Shown here in pieces: positions 55,101 to 63,759 of a stretch of 64,000 nt of DNA. Source of the stretch: Gaetbulibacter saemankumensis DSM 17032 (GTDB lineage Bacteria > Bacteroidota > Bacteroidia > Flavobacteriales > Flavobacteriaceae); the NCBI RefSeq assembly GCF_000425645.1, contig NZ_KE384430.1:124001-188000 (forward strand), written 5' to 3'. Both the position numbers and the translations under genes were made by a program. Below the pieces are notes generated by a model. The model was given only the letters and a program-made list of their open reading frames with translations. It had not been told where the DNA came from and did no database searches. How positions within the stretch are numbered: position 1 is the stretch's first letter; every line of letters begins with the position of its first letter.

Positions 55101-58100
55101 AAACATCAATTGGGAGGTTAATTTCATTTTCAACAGGCCAAAGGCCTTCACGAGTCGATGATTCTGATACTTTTAAAGGAATTTCAATTTGATAGTAGTT
55201 TTCCGTAAGGTCGTTACCCATGCGGATAAACCCAACTACCGTACTTGAGTTTGGTATACCTGCACCATCCTCTTCTAGGTGCATAAACATACGCATACGT
55301 TTAAACTGGCGCATATCTAAATTGATATTTTTATAAACACCACGCGAATCTTGAGATTCTAAATCACATACATTCAAGACCAGAGATTGTTCATTTTGTC
55401 TAACTACAGTATTATTATTAAATAACTGCTCCGGATTAATGCCTGGAGGACTTTGATAACGTCCTTCATTCTCAAGCGTTCCAACTACCCCAACAGAAAA
55501 TTCGGTTTGAGTACTTTCGGGTGAAGTCGGATCATTTTTTAAAGATTGCGTATAACGACGCCATTCGCTACGTACCAACTCAAAAGTACCAAAACGAAAT
55601 ACGGTAGGTTCCATAAAGCCCTTTAAATACACCCTACTAAAACGAATAGATCTAAAATCGGTAATACCTCCATAACGCTTATAAGCAGGCACCGTAGGGT
55701 CGTCAAATCTATCTAAAGGCACATTAATAGGGATTCTAAACTGATACCAACGCACATCTTTGCTATCTCCATTTGGTAAAGAACGTGGTCGTTGCTTATA
55801 ATCAACTAAAAATTCTTTTAAAGGATTACTGTTAGGTAAATTTTCAAAATCGGCCTTCGATTCCGGTAAATTTTGTCTGTTAACCTCAAGCGTGTATTCA
55901 AAATAACTATCAATCGTGTTCATGGTATTATCACGATTAATATCTTCTACATCGGGTTGAGTATTTGCACCACGATCGGTATTTGAAAAGGTGTCTGGCG
56001 TATTACCCTCTACCCCATTATAGCGTTTATAGCGCTCAAATATATCACCGCTCGCATTTAAGAAGTAAAGATAGTTATCGTTTGATGGATCCTCTAACGA
56101 AGCATAATTTGGATCTAAGTTATTTTGAGTAACATAATCTCTTTCGGCAGCATCATTATATCCATCATAACCAACATCCTGATTGACACGCTCTTCTCCT
56201 AAAGTATCGAATGCATAAATTAATGATTGATTCTGTGGTACAACAGTACCATAATCTGTTTTTGGCAGTAAACTTATATTACCATCTTTTGGCAAACCAT
56301 TTTCATAAAGTTTACGGCCATCTTTTATAATATCCTCGGAAATATTACCCAAGTTAAACACTAGCTTTCCTCCAGGGTTATTCGGGTTTTCCTGAAACGG
56401 ATCCTGTAACCAAAACTCGATATATTCAACATTCTGTTGCTCAAAATCTGTTGCTGTTAGTTGTCTAGTAATACCTGCCCAGGAATCCATAGGATTATCA
56501 ATAACACCATTCGCAGCGACAGGGTCAAAGTTATACGGACCTCTTTCATCTGGGTAATATGCTAAATCTAAAGTATTTAAAACCGAGTTCTGTCCTTGAA
56601 CCAAATCTCTATCCGGGAATAATTCTTTTATAAATACCCGACTTGTATACAAACCTGAAATATCATCATCTGACACATCGCTTGGCTTTTGGCCACTGTA
56701 AAAAATAGGGTCAATGTTATACCAGTTTAACATAGCTCTTTGGTAACCATTTTGAATACCATTATCATCTTCATCTGGGTTACTGGCTATATTTAATTCC
56801 AATGGTCTACTCGACAAATACCAAGATAATTGGGACTTTAAATCGATACCGTTTTGTGTTCCTTCGAAGTCATCAATATAGGAAGTGGATTCGCCATTTA
56901 AACTCGTTCCTTTTGGTGCACCTGGCAACAGATAGGCAAACTCACCACGTAGCGATACATTAGATTCTACATCTGTATCTATATTAGGAAGCTTATTTAC
57001 AAGCCTTGTTAAGAATGGTACTTTGGTAGCATAATTACCGTTAAACCCAAAAATAGTATTATTAATAGGCTCGGTACCATAATTTGCCTTTTGAGTAATT
57101 GGACGCTCATTCAAATTTAAAAGGGTTCCACCCAACACAAAATTGTCATTGAACTTATGTTCAATATTTATACCGGTAAATCGTTTCGTTTGTTGCCCGA
57201 ATACCGCATTGTTCTCCGTTGATACTTCGATAGGCGTATTTGATGCTTTTAGAGCTTCATCTAAAATTTGAACTCGCCCTAACTGATAGTTCACCGTATA
57301 ATCAATACCTTCAACTAAAACACGCCCCCCAGCAGTTACTTTAACAGAACCTCTGGGAACATTAAAAGAACCTATTGGAATACCATCGTTTCCTGTAGAT
57401 TTATAACGCCCTTTTAATTTGAATTTATTTTTTTCAGGTACTTCTAAAGCCGCTGCTTTTGTACTATTATATAGCACATCGTAAACATACTTCCTTTGAT
57501 CATCATTATAAGTCGTATCATCGCCATAATCCCCACCGGCTCCTAATTTCTTAAATAAGTATTCTCCAAATGGTTCTGCACTTGTAAAAACAATTTTACC
57601 ATTCTGAGGAATAACAGTCAACCCAGGCACAAAATCGAAGAAACCATCACCTCGCGCTTGGGGGTCATTATTAAAATTAAGCTTGTCTAAATTAAAAACA
57701 CGAAGTAGCGGCACATTCTGAATTAAATCTTTTTCTTCTGTTGATCCTGTCACAGGGTTTCCGTTTACATCGAGTTCAAAATTAGCTCCTACTGGCGTAA
57801 TATAATTTAACGGAGAAGCCTCATTGTAAAAAATATTGAATTTAAAATCATCACGACTTAAATTGTAAGCACCGGTGTCGTAGATGTTTTTCATCATTAA
57901 CTTCCAAACAGGCAAACTAACACTGGTCACACTACTCTTTAATAATTTTAAAACCAGATTACTATTTACCACTGAAGTAACCTGTCCTCCCGTATTTGTT
58001 GTAACATCGGTCGCATTAACACCATCGTTTGCAAATTCACCAACTTGATAAACTTTACCGCCTAAAGTATACTGAAAGGCCACCGCTAAAACCTCATCAT

Positions 58101-59484
58101 TATTTAATCGCTGATTTAATGAGATATATCCCAGCTGACTATTAAGAACAAATTCCTGTCCCTGAATAAGTTTTCTCGCATTTTCTAGTTTTGCATAATC
58201 GAAACCTTCATTCACGCCTGGGACCAAAATTCCAGATTGCACGGTTGCAACATCTCGAATCGCATCGTTTAATTCTGAATCTGCTCCACCTATGTTTGTC
58301 GGGTCAAAATTATTATTTTGGTTACTTGGCACGGCTCCTGGCCCCACATTAAAGAAATCTGCCGGTGGTGATTGTAACCCTATCAAATCAGATTCCCCTA
58401 AATCCTGAAAAGCTACAATATTCCTTACATTCTCAGTACGATTACTTCTATTGGTAACCCAAACCTCTAGTCTGGTAATTTGAAGTCCTTTATTGTTTAT
58501 AAACGGATAATTGGCTAATGCGGCATCATAGGTATCTCTAAAATATTGGGCCAAAAAGAAGTGGCGATTCTCATCATAATCACGAATAAACAATTCAAAT
58601 TCATCAAGAGTGCCACCGCCTTGGGCAATAACACGATTGGCCTCCGATTTTTGTTCGGAAAAGACACCTGTTACTGTTGTTTTACCAAATTGCAATTGTG
58701 CCTTCACCCCAAATAAACTTTGAGCACCAGTAATTAAAGAACTGTTTAAAGGCATATTTACATTACCAACCTCAATTTTCTGGATAATATCGTCTTCTGT
58801 TGGCGTGTATTCCAATTTGATTAGATTCTGGAAATCAAAAGTTGATTGCGTATCATAATTGGCATTAACCTGCAATCTCGTTCCAACCTTACCTAGTAAA
58901 CTCAAACTAATACGTTGATCGAAATCGAAAGTAAAATTACTACGGTTTCTTGGTGAAAACGAAGGATTATCTTGCTTTGAAAACAATATACCCATATCCA
59001 TTTCAACAGACCCTTGAGGAATTACTTCTATAGTATTTCCGCCAAAAATATTTTCAAAAAGACTGGAATTCACATAGAATTCGGGTAATAAATTTTTCTG
59101 AGCATCATCGGCACCATCCTTTTTCCCATCGAAAGCATCAATCTTTTCTTTATAATAGGCTTTTAAATTTTCTTTGGCTACCAAGGCATAATACTCCTTA
59201 GGAGTTAAAATAACAGGATAGTTTATATTAAAGTTTCCAATCTTCTCGGTGTAGATATACCTGTCTGTAAGCGCATCATAAGTATATTTAGACTCAATAC
59301 TACTAGGTGGAGGTGTTTTAATATTCCCTAGACTATATCCTGTTTTTACTGTATCCTGTTCAACAGATTCTTGGGTAAAACCGAAAAACACACTTGATAA
59401 AGCGAAAAGAAAACATACAATTCGACTGTGCCTATTAAAATAAACTGTATTCGATTTTAATAAATTGAAGTTGGTTAGAATCAA
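52162..59484 (-). CDS. sprA: Cell-surface protein SprA, type IX secretion translocon
   Basis: 2440 residues with an N-terminal signal (about 20-37, ends GFTQ). SprA is the giant 36-strand outer-membrane barrel through which type IX cargo leaves; the length matches. Recognisable segments include ARNPSFSPRNRSNFTFDFDQ-like strands early (SPRNRSNFTFDFDQRISLS), VTAGGRVLVEGIDYTVNYQLG, GEFAYLLPGAPKGTSLNGES and SYIDDFEGTQNGIDLKS, and the C-terminal strands ending FTLRYNFGN. No internal stop. Behind ruvA by 6 nt; followed by gcvH. Co-located tonB and RemB-like genes suit gliding and secretion. Confidence 0.96.
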   Translation of the reverse strand: MILTNFNLLKSNTVYFNRHSRIVCFLFALSSVFFGFTQESVEQDTVKTGYSLGNIKTPPPSSIESKYTYDALTDRYIYTEKIGNFNINYPVILTPKEYYALVAKENLKAYYKEKIDAFDGKKDGADDAQKNLLPEFYVNSSLFENIFGGNTIEVIPQGSVEMDMGILFSKQDNPSFSPRNRSNFTFDFDQRISLSLLGKVGTRLQVNANYDTQSTFDFQNLIKLEYTPTEDDIIQKIEVGNVNMPLNSSLITGAQSLFGVKAQLQFGKTTVTGVFSEQKSEANRVIAQGGGTLDEFELFIRDYDENRHFFLAQYFRDTYDAALANYPFINNKGLQITRLEVWVTNRSNRTENVRNIVAFQDLGESDLIGLQSPPADFFNVGPGAVPSNQNNNFDPTNIGGADSELNDAIRDVATVQSGILVPGVNEGFDYAKLENARKLIQGQEFVLNSQLGYISLNQRLNNDEVLAVAFQYTLGGKVYQVGEFANDGVNATDVTTNTGGQVTSVVNSNLVLKLLKSSVTSVSLPVWKLMMKNIYDTGAYNLSRDDFKFNIFYNEASPLNYITPVGANFELDVNGNPVTGSTEEKDLIQNVPLLRVFNLDKLNFNNDPQARGDGFFDFVPGLTVIPQNGKIVFTSAEPFGEYLFKKLGAGGDYGDDTTYNDDQRKYVYDVLYNSTKAAALEVPEKNKFKLKGRYKSTGNDGIPIGSFNVPRGSVKVTAGGRVLVEGIDYTVNYQLGRVQILDEALKASNTPIEVSTENNAVFGQQTKRFTGINIEHKFNDNFVLGGTLLNLNERPITQKANYGTEPINNTIFGFNGNYATKVPFLTRLVNKLPNIDTDVESNVSLRGEFAYLLPGAPKGTSLNGESTSYIDDFEGTQNGIDLKSQLSWYLSSRPLELNIASNPDEDDNGIQNGYQRAMLNWYNIDPIFYSGQKPSDVSDDDISGLYTSRVFIKELFPDRDLVQGQNSVLNTLDLAYYPDERGPYNFDPVAANGVIDNPMDSWAGITRQLTATDFEQQNVEYIEFWLQDPFQENPNNPGGKLVFNLGNISEDIIKDGRKLYENGLPKDGNISLLPKTDYGTVVPQNQSLIYAFDTLGEERVNQDVGYDGYNDAAERDYVTQNNLDPNYASLEDPSNDNYLYFLNASGDIFERYKRYNGVEGNTPDTFSNTDRGANTQPDVEDINRDNTMNTIDSYFEYTLEVNRQNLPESKADFENLPNSNPLKEFLVDYKQRPRSLPNGDSKDVRWYQFRIPINVPLDRFDDPTVPAYKRYGGITDFRSIRFSRVYLKGFMEPTVFRFGTFELVRSEWRRYTQSLKNDPTSPESTQTEFSVGVVGTLENEGRYQSPPGINPEQLFNNNTVVRQNEQSLVLNVCDLESQDSRGVYKNINLDMRQFKRMRMFMHLEEDGAGIPNSSTVVGFIRMGNDLTENYYQIEIPLKVSESSTREGLWPVENEINLPIDVLGQIKALGIDNMTLTNQLPTFYNVIDGQLDTNPVDEFAPHSPTQHRVAIKGNPNYGDIRTLMVGVKNAVPGSPPMQSLVCAQAWFNELRLSEMDNEGGWAAIVSLDSNIADFMNISATGRQSTSGFGAIEQGPSQRSLEDVKQYDVVTNVNVGQLLPKDWGIQLPFNYGISEELITPKYDQYYNDLTLDSRLDAADNNADRERIKQQSEDYTKRQSINFIGVRKVRNSEAKPHFYDVENLTLNYSYNKVEHRDFEIENSVDKRVRAGANYAYNFEPFRVEPFKKNDSLFTNKYWKILKDFNLNLMPASFTVNTDINRQFNSQKFREVELGGGNIGIEELFRRNYTFDFQYTINYNLTDALSFNFTAANNNIVRNYFKDNIINGEQDETLGVWDGFFDFGDPNRQSQNLGITYELPINKIPTFDFLSATYQYSGNFQWQKGSDLYGALELNGNTYDLGNTVQNANTHNLNSSFDMNRFYRYIGLVKKPIRRTRSRSGAGTPPDTNANNNNKPKTKKQSATKWMNAGIDVLTAIKRVQVNYSENNGTFLPGYLQTPGFIGTLKPTVGFTFGSQRDVRFEAARRGWLTVFPEFNQQYTETHTKQLDISANLEPVQDLKIDVIGSRAHYENYSENYIVNNIGGEYEYQSLTPNTFGNFNISTLLIKTAFSKSDEVQSGAFNDFRSNRLTVARRLAAERGADVNDLDDEGYPKGFGKNSQAVLLPSFLAAYTGQDANKVKLGAFRNTPIPNWDLKYTGFMKMAWFKKRFKRFSLTHGYRSMYTINQFQANLDYVAADYSVPYDNQPNEVKDQSGNYKNETLYSNINLTEMFSPLVRLDFEMQNSVKILAEVKKDRLMSLSFDNNLMTEVLGNEYVVGLGYRIKDLRIRSKLAGPSKRVVSDLNMKADVSVRENKTIIRYLDLDNNQVTSGQTIWGLKYSADYAFSKNLTAIFYFDYSFSDYAISTAFPQTTVRSGFTLRYNFGN

Positions 59485-59490
59485 AATCTA

Positions 59491-60072
59491 TTATAAATTT
59501 TTTAAAGCTTCTTTTATTATCGTTTCTATAGATGCCTCTGGTTGAGAAGCCATAATTTTTTCAACGACTCGTTCTGCAGCTTTCCGCGCAAATCCGAGAA
59601 CCTCTAAAGCAGATAACGCTTCATCTTTATTGGTATTGTCTTTGGAAACAGAAACTTCATCGACATCGTAAATTTTTAAGACTTTATCTTTTAAATCGAT
59701 AATAACCCGCTGCGCCGTTTTTGCTCCTATACCTTTAATAGATTGAATTAAAGCAACATCGTTCCCTGCAATACCTTCTACGACTTGTTTGGGAGTTAAA
59801 GACGACAACATCGTTCGTGCGATACTCGACCCAATACCACTAACAGATATGAGTAATCTAAACACTTCACGCTCCATAGCTGATGAAAAGCCATAGAGCG
59901 TATGTGAATCTTCTTTTACCTGTAGGTGGGTATATAATTTTAAGTGTTCTAAATCTGGAATTTGAGAATATGTATGTAATGAAATATTTATTAAATATCC
60001 CACCCCATTACATTCAATAACCACATCGGTTGGATTTTTTTCAACAAGTTTGCCTTGTATATGTGTTATCAT
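59491..60072 (-). CDS. ruvA: Holliday junction DNA helicase subunit RuvA
   Basis: Binds Holliday junctions and recruits RuvB. 193 residues with MITHIQGKLVEKNPTDVVIECNGVGY at the start (OB domain), helix-hairpin-helix motifs in VSGIGSSIARTMLSSL and IKGIGAKTAQRVIIDLKDK, and a C-terminal UBA-like RuvB-binding domain (DEALSALEVLGFARKAAERVV). Located between maeB and sprA, same strand. Confidence 0.97.
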   Translation of the reverse strand: MITHIQGKLVEKNPTDVVIECNGVGYLINISLHTYSQIPDLEHLKLYTHLQVKEDSHTLYGFSSAMEREVFRLLISVSGIGSSIARTMLSSLTPKQVVEGIAGNDVALIQSIKGIGAKTAQRVIIDLKDKVLKIYDVDEVSVSKDNTNKDEALSALEVLGFARKAAERVVEKIMASQPEASIETIIKEALKNL

Positions 60073-60122
60073 TTATAGCAATTGGTTAATAATCAAATGT
60101 AATAAATTTATTTTCAATAAGA

Positions 60123-62420
60123 TTACTTAGCATTTTTCCTTTCTAATTCCTGCTTTTCCTTTTGCTGCGCATCGATAACCGCAATTGCTGTCATATTAAC
60201 TATCTCGTCGACACTTGCTCCCAACTGTAATATATGTACTGGTTTACGTAACCCCATCATGATTGGCCCAATTGAATCTGCTTCATTTAGCTCTTTTAAA
60301 AGCTTATAAGTAATGTTTGCGGATTCTAAACTTGGAAAAATTAAAGTATTTACTTTTTTACCAACTAATTTTGAAAAAGGAAAGGTCTCTTTTAACATAT
60401 CCGGATTCAATGCAAAATCAGTTTGTAATTCACCATCAACAACTAAATCTGGATTATAACGATGTAAATAACTAACCGCATCGCGTACTTTGGTTGCCTT
60501 AATATGATCGGATGAACCAAAGTTTGAATACGACGTCATAGCTATAACTGGTGTCATACCAAACATTTTCACTACTTGAGATGTCATTTGAGCTATCTTA
60601 ACTAACTCTTTTGTTCCCGGTTCAATATTTATTGAAGTATCACTTAAGAAAAGTGGACCTCGCTTCGTCATCATTACGTTAGTGGTGGCAATACGTTGTG
60701 CTCCTTTCGCCATCCCAACTAGCTCTAACATAGGCTTTACAACAGATGGATAGTTGCGAGAATACCCCGTAATAACGGCATCGGCATCTCCTTCATTTAC
60801 CATCATGGCCGCATAATAATTACGCTCGCGCATTAAACGCTGCGCTGCATAATAGGTAACACCACGGCGTTTACGTTGTTCCCAATATACTTTGGCATAT
60901 CTATTTTTGTTTTCGTTTTCCTCTTCGGTTTTAGGATCGATTATTAAAACATCTGCATCAAACTCTATTTCAGACATTAATTCCTTGATGGTTTCCGCTC
61001 TACCTAATAAAATAGGAATAGCAACACCCTCTTCAAAAACTATCTGAGCTGCTTTTAATACATCTAACTGATCGGCCTCTGCAAATACTACGCGTTTAGG
61101 AGCCAGTTTCGCTCTATTCATTAGTAATCGCACTAACTTATTATCGGAACCTAGGCGTTCCCTTAACGTTTCTTTATAGGCTTCCCAATCTGTAATCGGA
61201 GATTTAGCAACACCACTTTCCATAGCCGCTTTCGCCACTGCTGGTGGTACTTCAGCAATTAAACGTGGATCAAAAGGCTTTGGTATAATATACTCCCTAC
61301 CGAAGGTAAGTTTTGTTTCTCCATAAGCTATATTTACCTGCTCAGGCACCGGTTCTTTAGCAAGTCGAGCTAAAGCTTTAACGGCGGCCATTTTCATAGC
61401 TTCATTAATTTTTGTGGCACGCACATCTAGAGCGCCTCTAAAGATAAATGGGAAACCAAGCACGTTGTTCACTTGATTAGGGTGATCACTACGCCCTGTA
61501 GCCATTATAACATCCTTTCGGGTTTTTATTGCTAAATCGTATTTAATCTCTGGATCTGGATTTGCCATTGCAAAAACAATTGGGTTATCAGCCATGGTTA
61601 ACAACATCTCTGGTGCTAATACATTAGCCATAGATAAACCAATAAACACATCAGAATCTACCATTGCTTCTTCCAAAGTATCAATCTTTCTGTGTGTTGC
61701 AAATTCAGCTTTTTCAGAAGATAAATTTTCTCTATCATCCCTGATAACGCCTTTACTATCCAGCATTACCATATTCTCACGTCTCGCACCAAAGGCTTGA
61801 TATAGTCTAGAACATGAAATCGCTGCAGCCCCAGCGCCACTAATCACAATTTTAACCTCTTCAATTTTCTTTTCTATAAGCTCTAAAGCATTAATTAATG
61901 CCGCTGCTGATATAATCGCCGTACCATGTTGGTCGTCATGCATCACAGGAATATCCAATTCTTCCTTTAAACGTCGTTCAATCTCAAAAGCTCCTGGTGC
62001 TTTAATATCTTCTAAATTAATACCACCAAATGTAGGGGCAATATTCTTTACAGTTTCGATAAACGCATCAACGTCCTCCGTATCTACTTCAATATCGAAT
62101 ACATCGATATCAGCAAATATTTTAAACAACAAACCTTTACCTTCCATAACCGGCTTTGATGCTTCAGGACCAATATTACCCAATCCTAAAACAGCTGTAC
62201 CATTAGAAATTACAGCCACTAAATTACCTTTGGCCGTATATTTATAAGCATTATTTTTATCTTTTTCAATTTCTAGACAAGGTTCTGCTACTCCTGGAGA
62301 ATAAGCCAAAGACAAATCTCTTTGCGTGGCATATTTCTTGGTTGGTACTACTTTTATTTTTCCTGGAGTTGGTTTGGCGTGATATATTAGGGCCTCTCTG
62401 CGTTTACTTTCTTCGCTCAT
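60123..62420 (-). CDS. maeB: NADP-dependent malic enzyme with phosphotransacetylase-like domain
   Basis: Oxidative decarboxylation of malate to pyruvate, giving NADPH. 765 residues: malic-enzyme half (1 to about 415) with LAYSPGVAEPCLEI, PVMHDDQHGTAIISAAA and the dinucleotide site VVISGAGAAAISC; and a PTA-like half (about 430-765) with MVNEGDADAVITGYSRNYP and PIMMGLRKPVHIL. The second half is regulatory in MaeB and has no proven transferase activity. Likely first gene of the maeB-ruvA-sprA unit. Confidence 0.95.
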   Translation of the reverse strand: MSEESKRREALIYHAKPTPGKIKVVPTKKYATQRDLSLAYSPGVAEPCLEIEKDKNNAYKYTAKGNLVAVISNGTAVLGLGNIGPEASKPVMEGKGLLFKIFADIDVFDIEVDTEDVDAFIETVKNIAPTFGGINLEDIKAPGAFEIERRLKEELDIPVMHDDQHGTAIISAAALINALELIEKKIEEVKIVISGAGAAAISCSRLYQAFGARRENMVMLDSKGVIRDDRENLSSEKAEFATHRKIDTLEEAMVDSDVFIGLSMANVLAPEMLLTMADNPIVFAMANPDPEIKYDLAIKTRKDVIMATGRSDHPNQVNNVLGFPFIFRGALDVRATKINEAMKMAAVKALARLAKEPVPEQVNIAYGETKLTFGREYIIPKPFDPRLIAEVPPAVAKAAMESGVAKSPITDWEAYKETLRERLGSDNKLVRLLMNRAKLAPKRVVFAEADQLDVLKAAQIVFEEGVAIPILLGRAETIKELMSEIEFDADVLIIDPKTEEENENKNRYAKVYWEQRKRRGVTYYAAQRLMRERNYYAAMMVNEGDADAVITGYSRNYPSVVKPMLELVGMAKGAQRIATTNVMMTKRGPLFLSDTSINIEPGTKELVKIAQMTSQVVKMFGMTPVIAMTSYSNFGSSDHIKATKVRDAVSYLHRYNPDLVVDGELQTDFALNPDMLKETFPFSKLVGKKVNTLIFPSLESANITYKLLKELNEADSIGPIMMGLRKPVHILQLGASVDEIVNMTAIAVIDAQQKEKQELERKNAK

Positions 62421-62444
62421 AAATTAATGAATTATGTACTAAGA

Positions 62445-62452
62445 CAAATATA
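62445..62452 (-). promoter_or_regulatory. -7 box upstream of maeB
   Basis: TATATTTG (TAnnTTTG) on the minus strand at 62452-62445, 24 nt before the maeB ATG. No -33 TTG at good distance, so moderate to low confidence. Confidence 0.4.
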
Positions 62453-62563
62453 GTAATCATATGTTAGCTACACCCTTAATCACGTAAGTTTTTAATGGTA
62501 CTTTTTTAGCAAAAAATCGTATGATATTAATGCCGATTGTAAGCTCGGTTTAATTTATGGGCT

Positions 62564-63265
62564 CTATAATTGAATAGAATTTTTAAAATAACTTAGAACC
62601 TTTTGCTTATAAGTTCGTGAAATGGGCAAGTTCCAATTTGCATTAACAATAACTTCATTCCCGTTTAAAGTAGAATGCATAGGACTAACCAAAAATGAGC
62701 GATGAATACGAATAAAATCGCCGAGACGTATCTCCCACTCCGATATTCTGACGTTGTTTTTAAATTCGCTTCCGTCAATAAGCACAGCTATAGTAAATTC
62801 GGCTCTACTTTCTATATACGCCAAGTTACTGATATTAATTGTTGTTTTTTTTCTATCACTATAAATAGTAATAGTTTCTTGCTCTTTCGGTTTTGACTTA
62901 TTGAATAGAATATACTCTAACAACACGAAGAACCCCATTATTAACCAAATAAATACCGGACTAATTAAAACCTTGTCTAACAAATCCCCTTTAAGTTCCA
63001 AAAAATACCAATAGGCAACAGCTATTGCCACATACCCCCAATACAAAGACAACATGGCGATAAAAAAAAACCGAATCCATTTTTTTATACCTTTAAAAAG
63101 ATTGGCCTTTTCTATCCCAAATTTCACAATTAAAGCTGCCGGTAAGAAAAACAACGCAATCAACCAGGCATTCCAAAAATTAGGAATAGAATTTTTTAGC
63201 AACATAGCTATTAAAACAGAGGCTACTAACCAATACCCTGTTTTAAAAAAAGGATGATTTTTCAT
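62564..63265 (-). CDS. Membrane-bound LytTR transcription regulator
   Basis: 233 residues. The N-terminal half has four hydrophobic helices (about 12-28, 32-50, 63-88, 100-122); the C-terminal LytTR DNA-binding domain starts near 133, with ISNLAYIESRAEFTIAVLIDGSEF, EIRLGDFIRIHRSFLVSP and NLPISRTYKQKVLSYF. Unlike a two-component response regulator it has no receiver domain, so the signal probably comes through the membrane part. Divergent from the ExbB-like gene across a 151-bp gap. Confidence 0.9.
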   Translation of the reverse strand: MKNHPFFKTGYWLVASVLIAMLLKNSIPNFWNAWLIALFFLPAALIVKFGIEKANLFKGIKKWIRFFFIAMLSLYWGYVAIAVAYWYFLELKGDLLDKVLISPVFIWLIMGFFVLLEYILFNKSKPKEQETITIYSDRKKTTINISNLAYIESRAEFTIAVLIDGSEFKNNVRISEWEIRLGDFIRIHRSFLVSPMHSTLNGNEVIVNANWNLPISRTYKQKVLSYFKNSIQL

Positions 63266-63416
63266 ATCCTAAAATTATAATAATTCTGTTTTATTTGCTT
63301 CCGGATCTGATAACGTTTTACTTTAGAACGGGATTTTACAGCTCTGGACTGGTTTATAACATCATTCAAAATCATGATTTTTAGATACTTTTAAAGTAAA
63401 CCTTAAAACAAAAATT

Positions 63417-63731
63417 ATGTTGAATTTATTTTATGAAGGAGGTACATTATTTATGACCATCCTGACCTTTTTACTACTAGCCGTTATTATTTGTTTTGTG
63501 AAATATCCGAATTGGACTAAAGACATGGGTATTATGACCCTTTCGTTTGGTATTCTAGGACAAATTATTGGTCTTTACAGTGCTTTTAAAGGTATTGAAC
63601 AAATGGGACAAGTAAGCCAAGCTATGATGGCGGGAGGATTAAAAGTTAGTTCTATTACCACCATTTACGGATTGCTTATTTATATACTTTCCATCATTTT
63701 AAGCCTTATAAATAAGTATAAATTAAGCTAA
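63417..63731 (+). CDS. Small MotA/TolQ/ExbB-like membrane protein
   Basis: 104 residues, three hydrophobic helices. The end LKVSSITTIYGLLIYILSIIL has the Thr-containing pore helix pattern of MotA/TolQ/ExbB proton channels (GLxxALxTTxYGL-like), and GILGQIIGLYSAFKGIEQMGQVS also fits. It lacks the long cytoplasmic domain of ExbB or MotA. No partner ExbD or MotB gene is adjacent. Proximity to the LytTR regulator suggests that this regulator may control it. Confidence 0.78.
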   Translation: MLNLFYEGGTLFMTILTFLLLAVIICFVKYPNWTKDMGIMTLSFGILGQIIGLYSAFKGIEQMGQVSQAMMAGGLKVSSITTIYGLLIYILSIILSLINKYKLS

Positions 63732-63733
63732 AA

Positions 63734-63758
63734 AGAATGCCCGACAAGGGCTTCTTTT
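63734..63758 (+). terminator. Terminator after the ExbB-like gene
   Basis: Hairpin with core GCCC / GGGC (63741-63743 region with 63749-63751) and flanking AAGAA / TTCTT pairs, one bulged base, then TTTTATT on the plus strand. Lies between the convergent ExbB-like gene and queG. Confidence 0.65.
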
Positions 63759-63759
63759 A

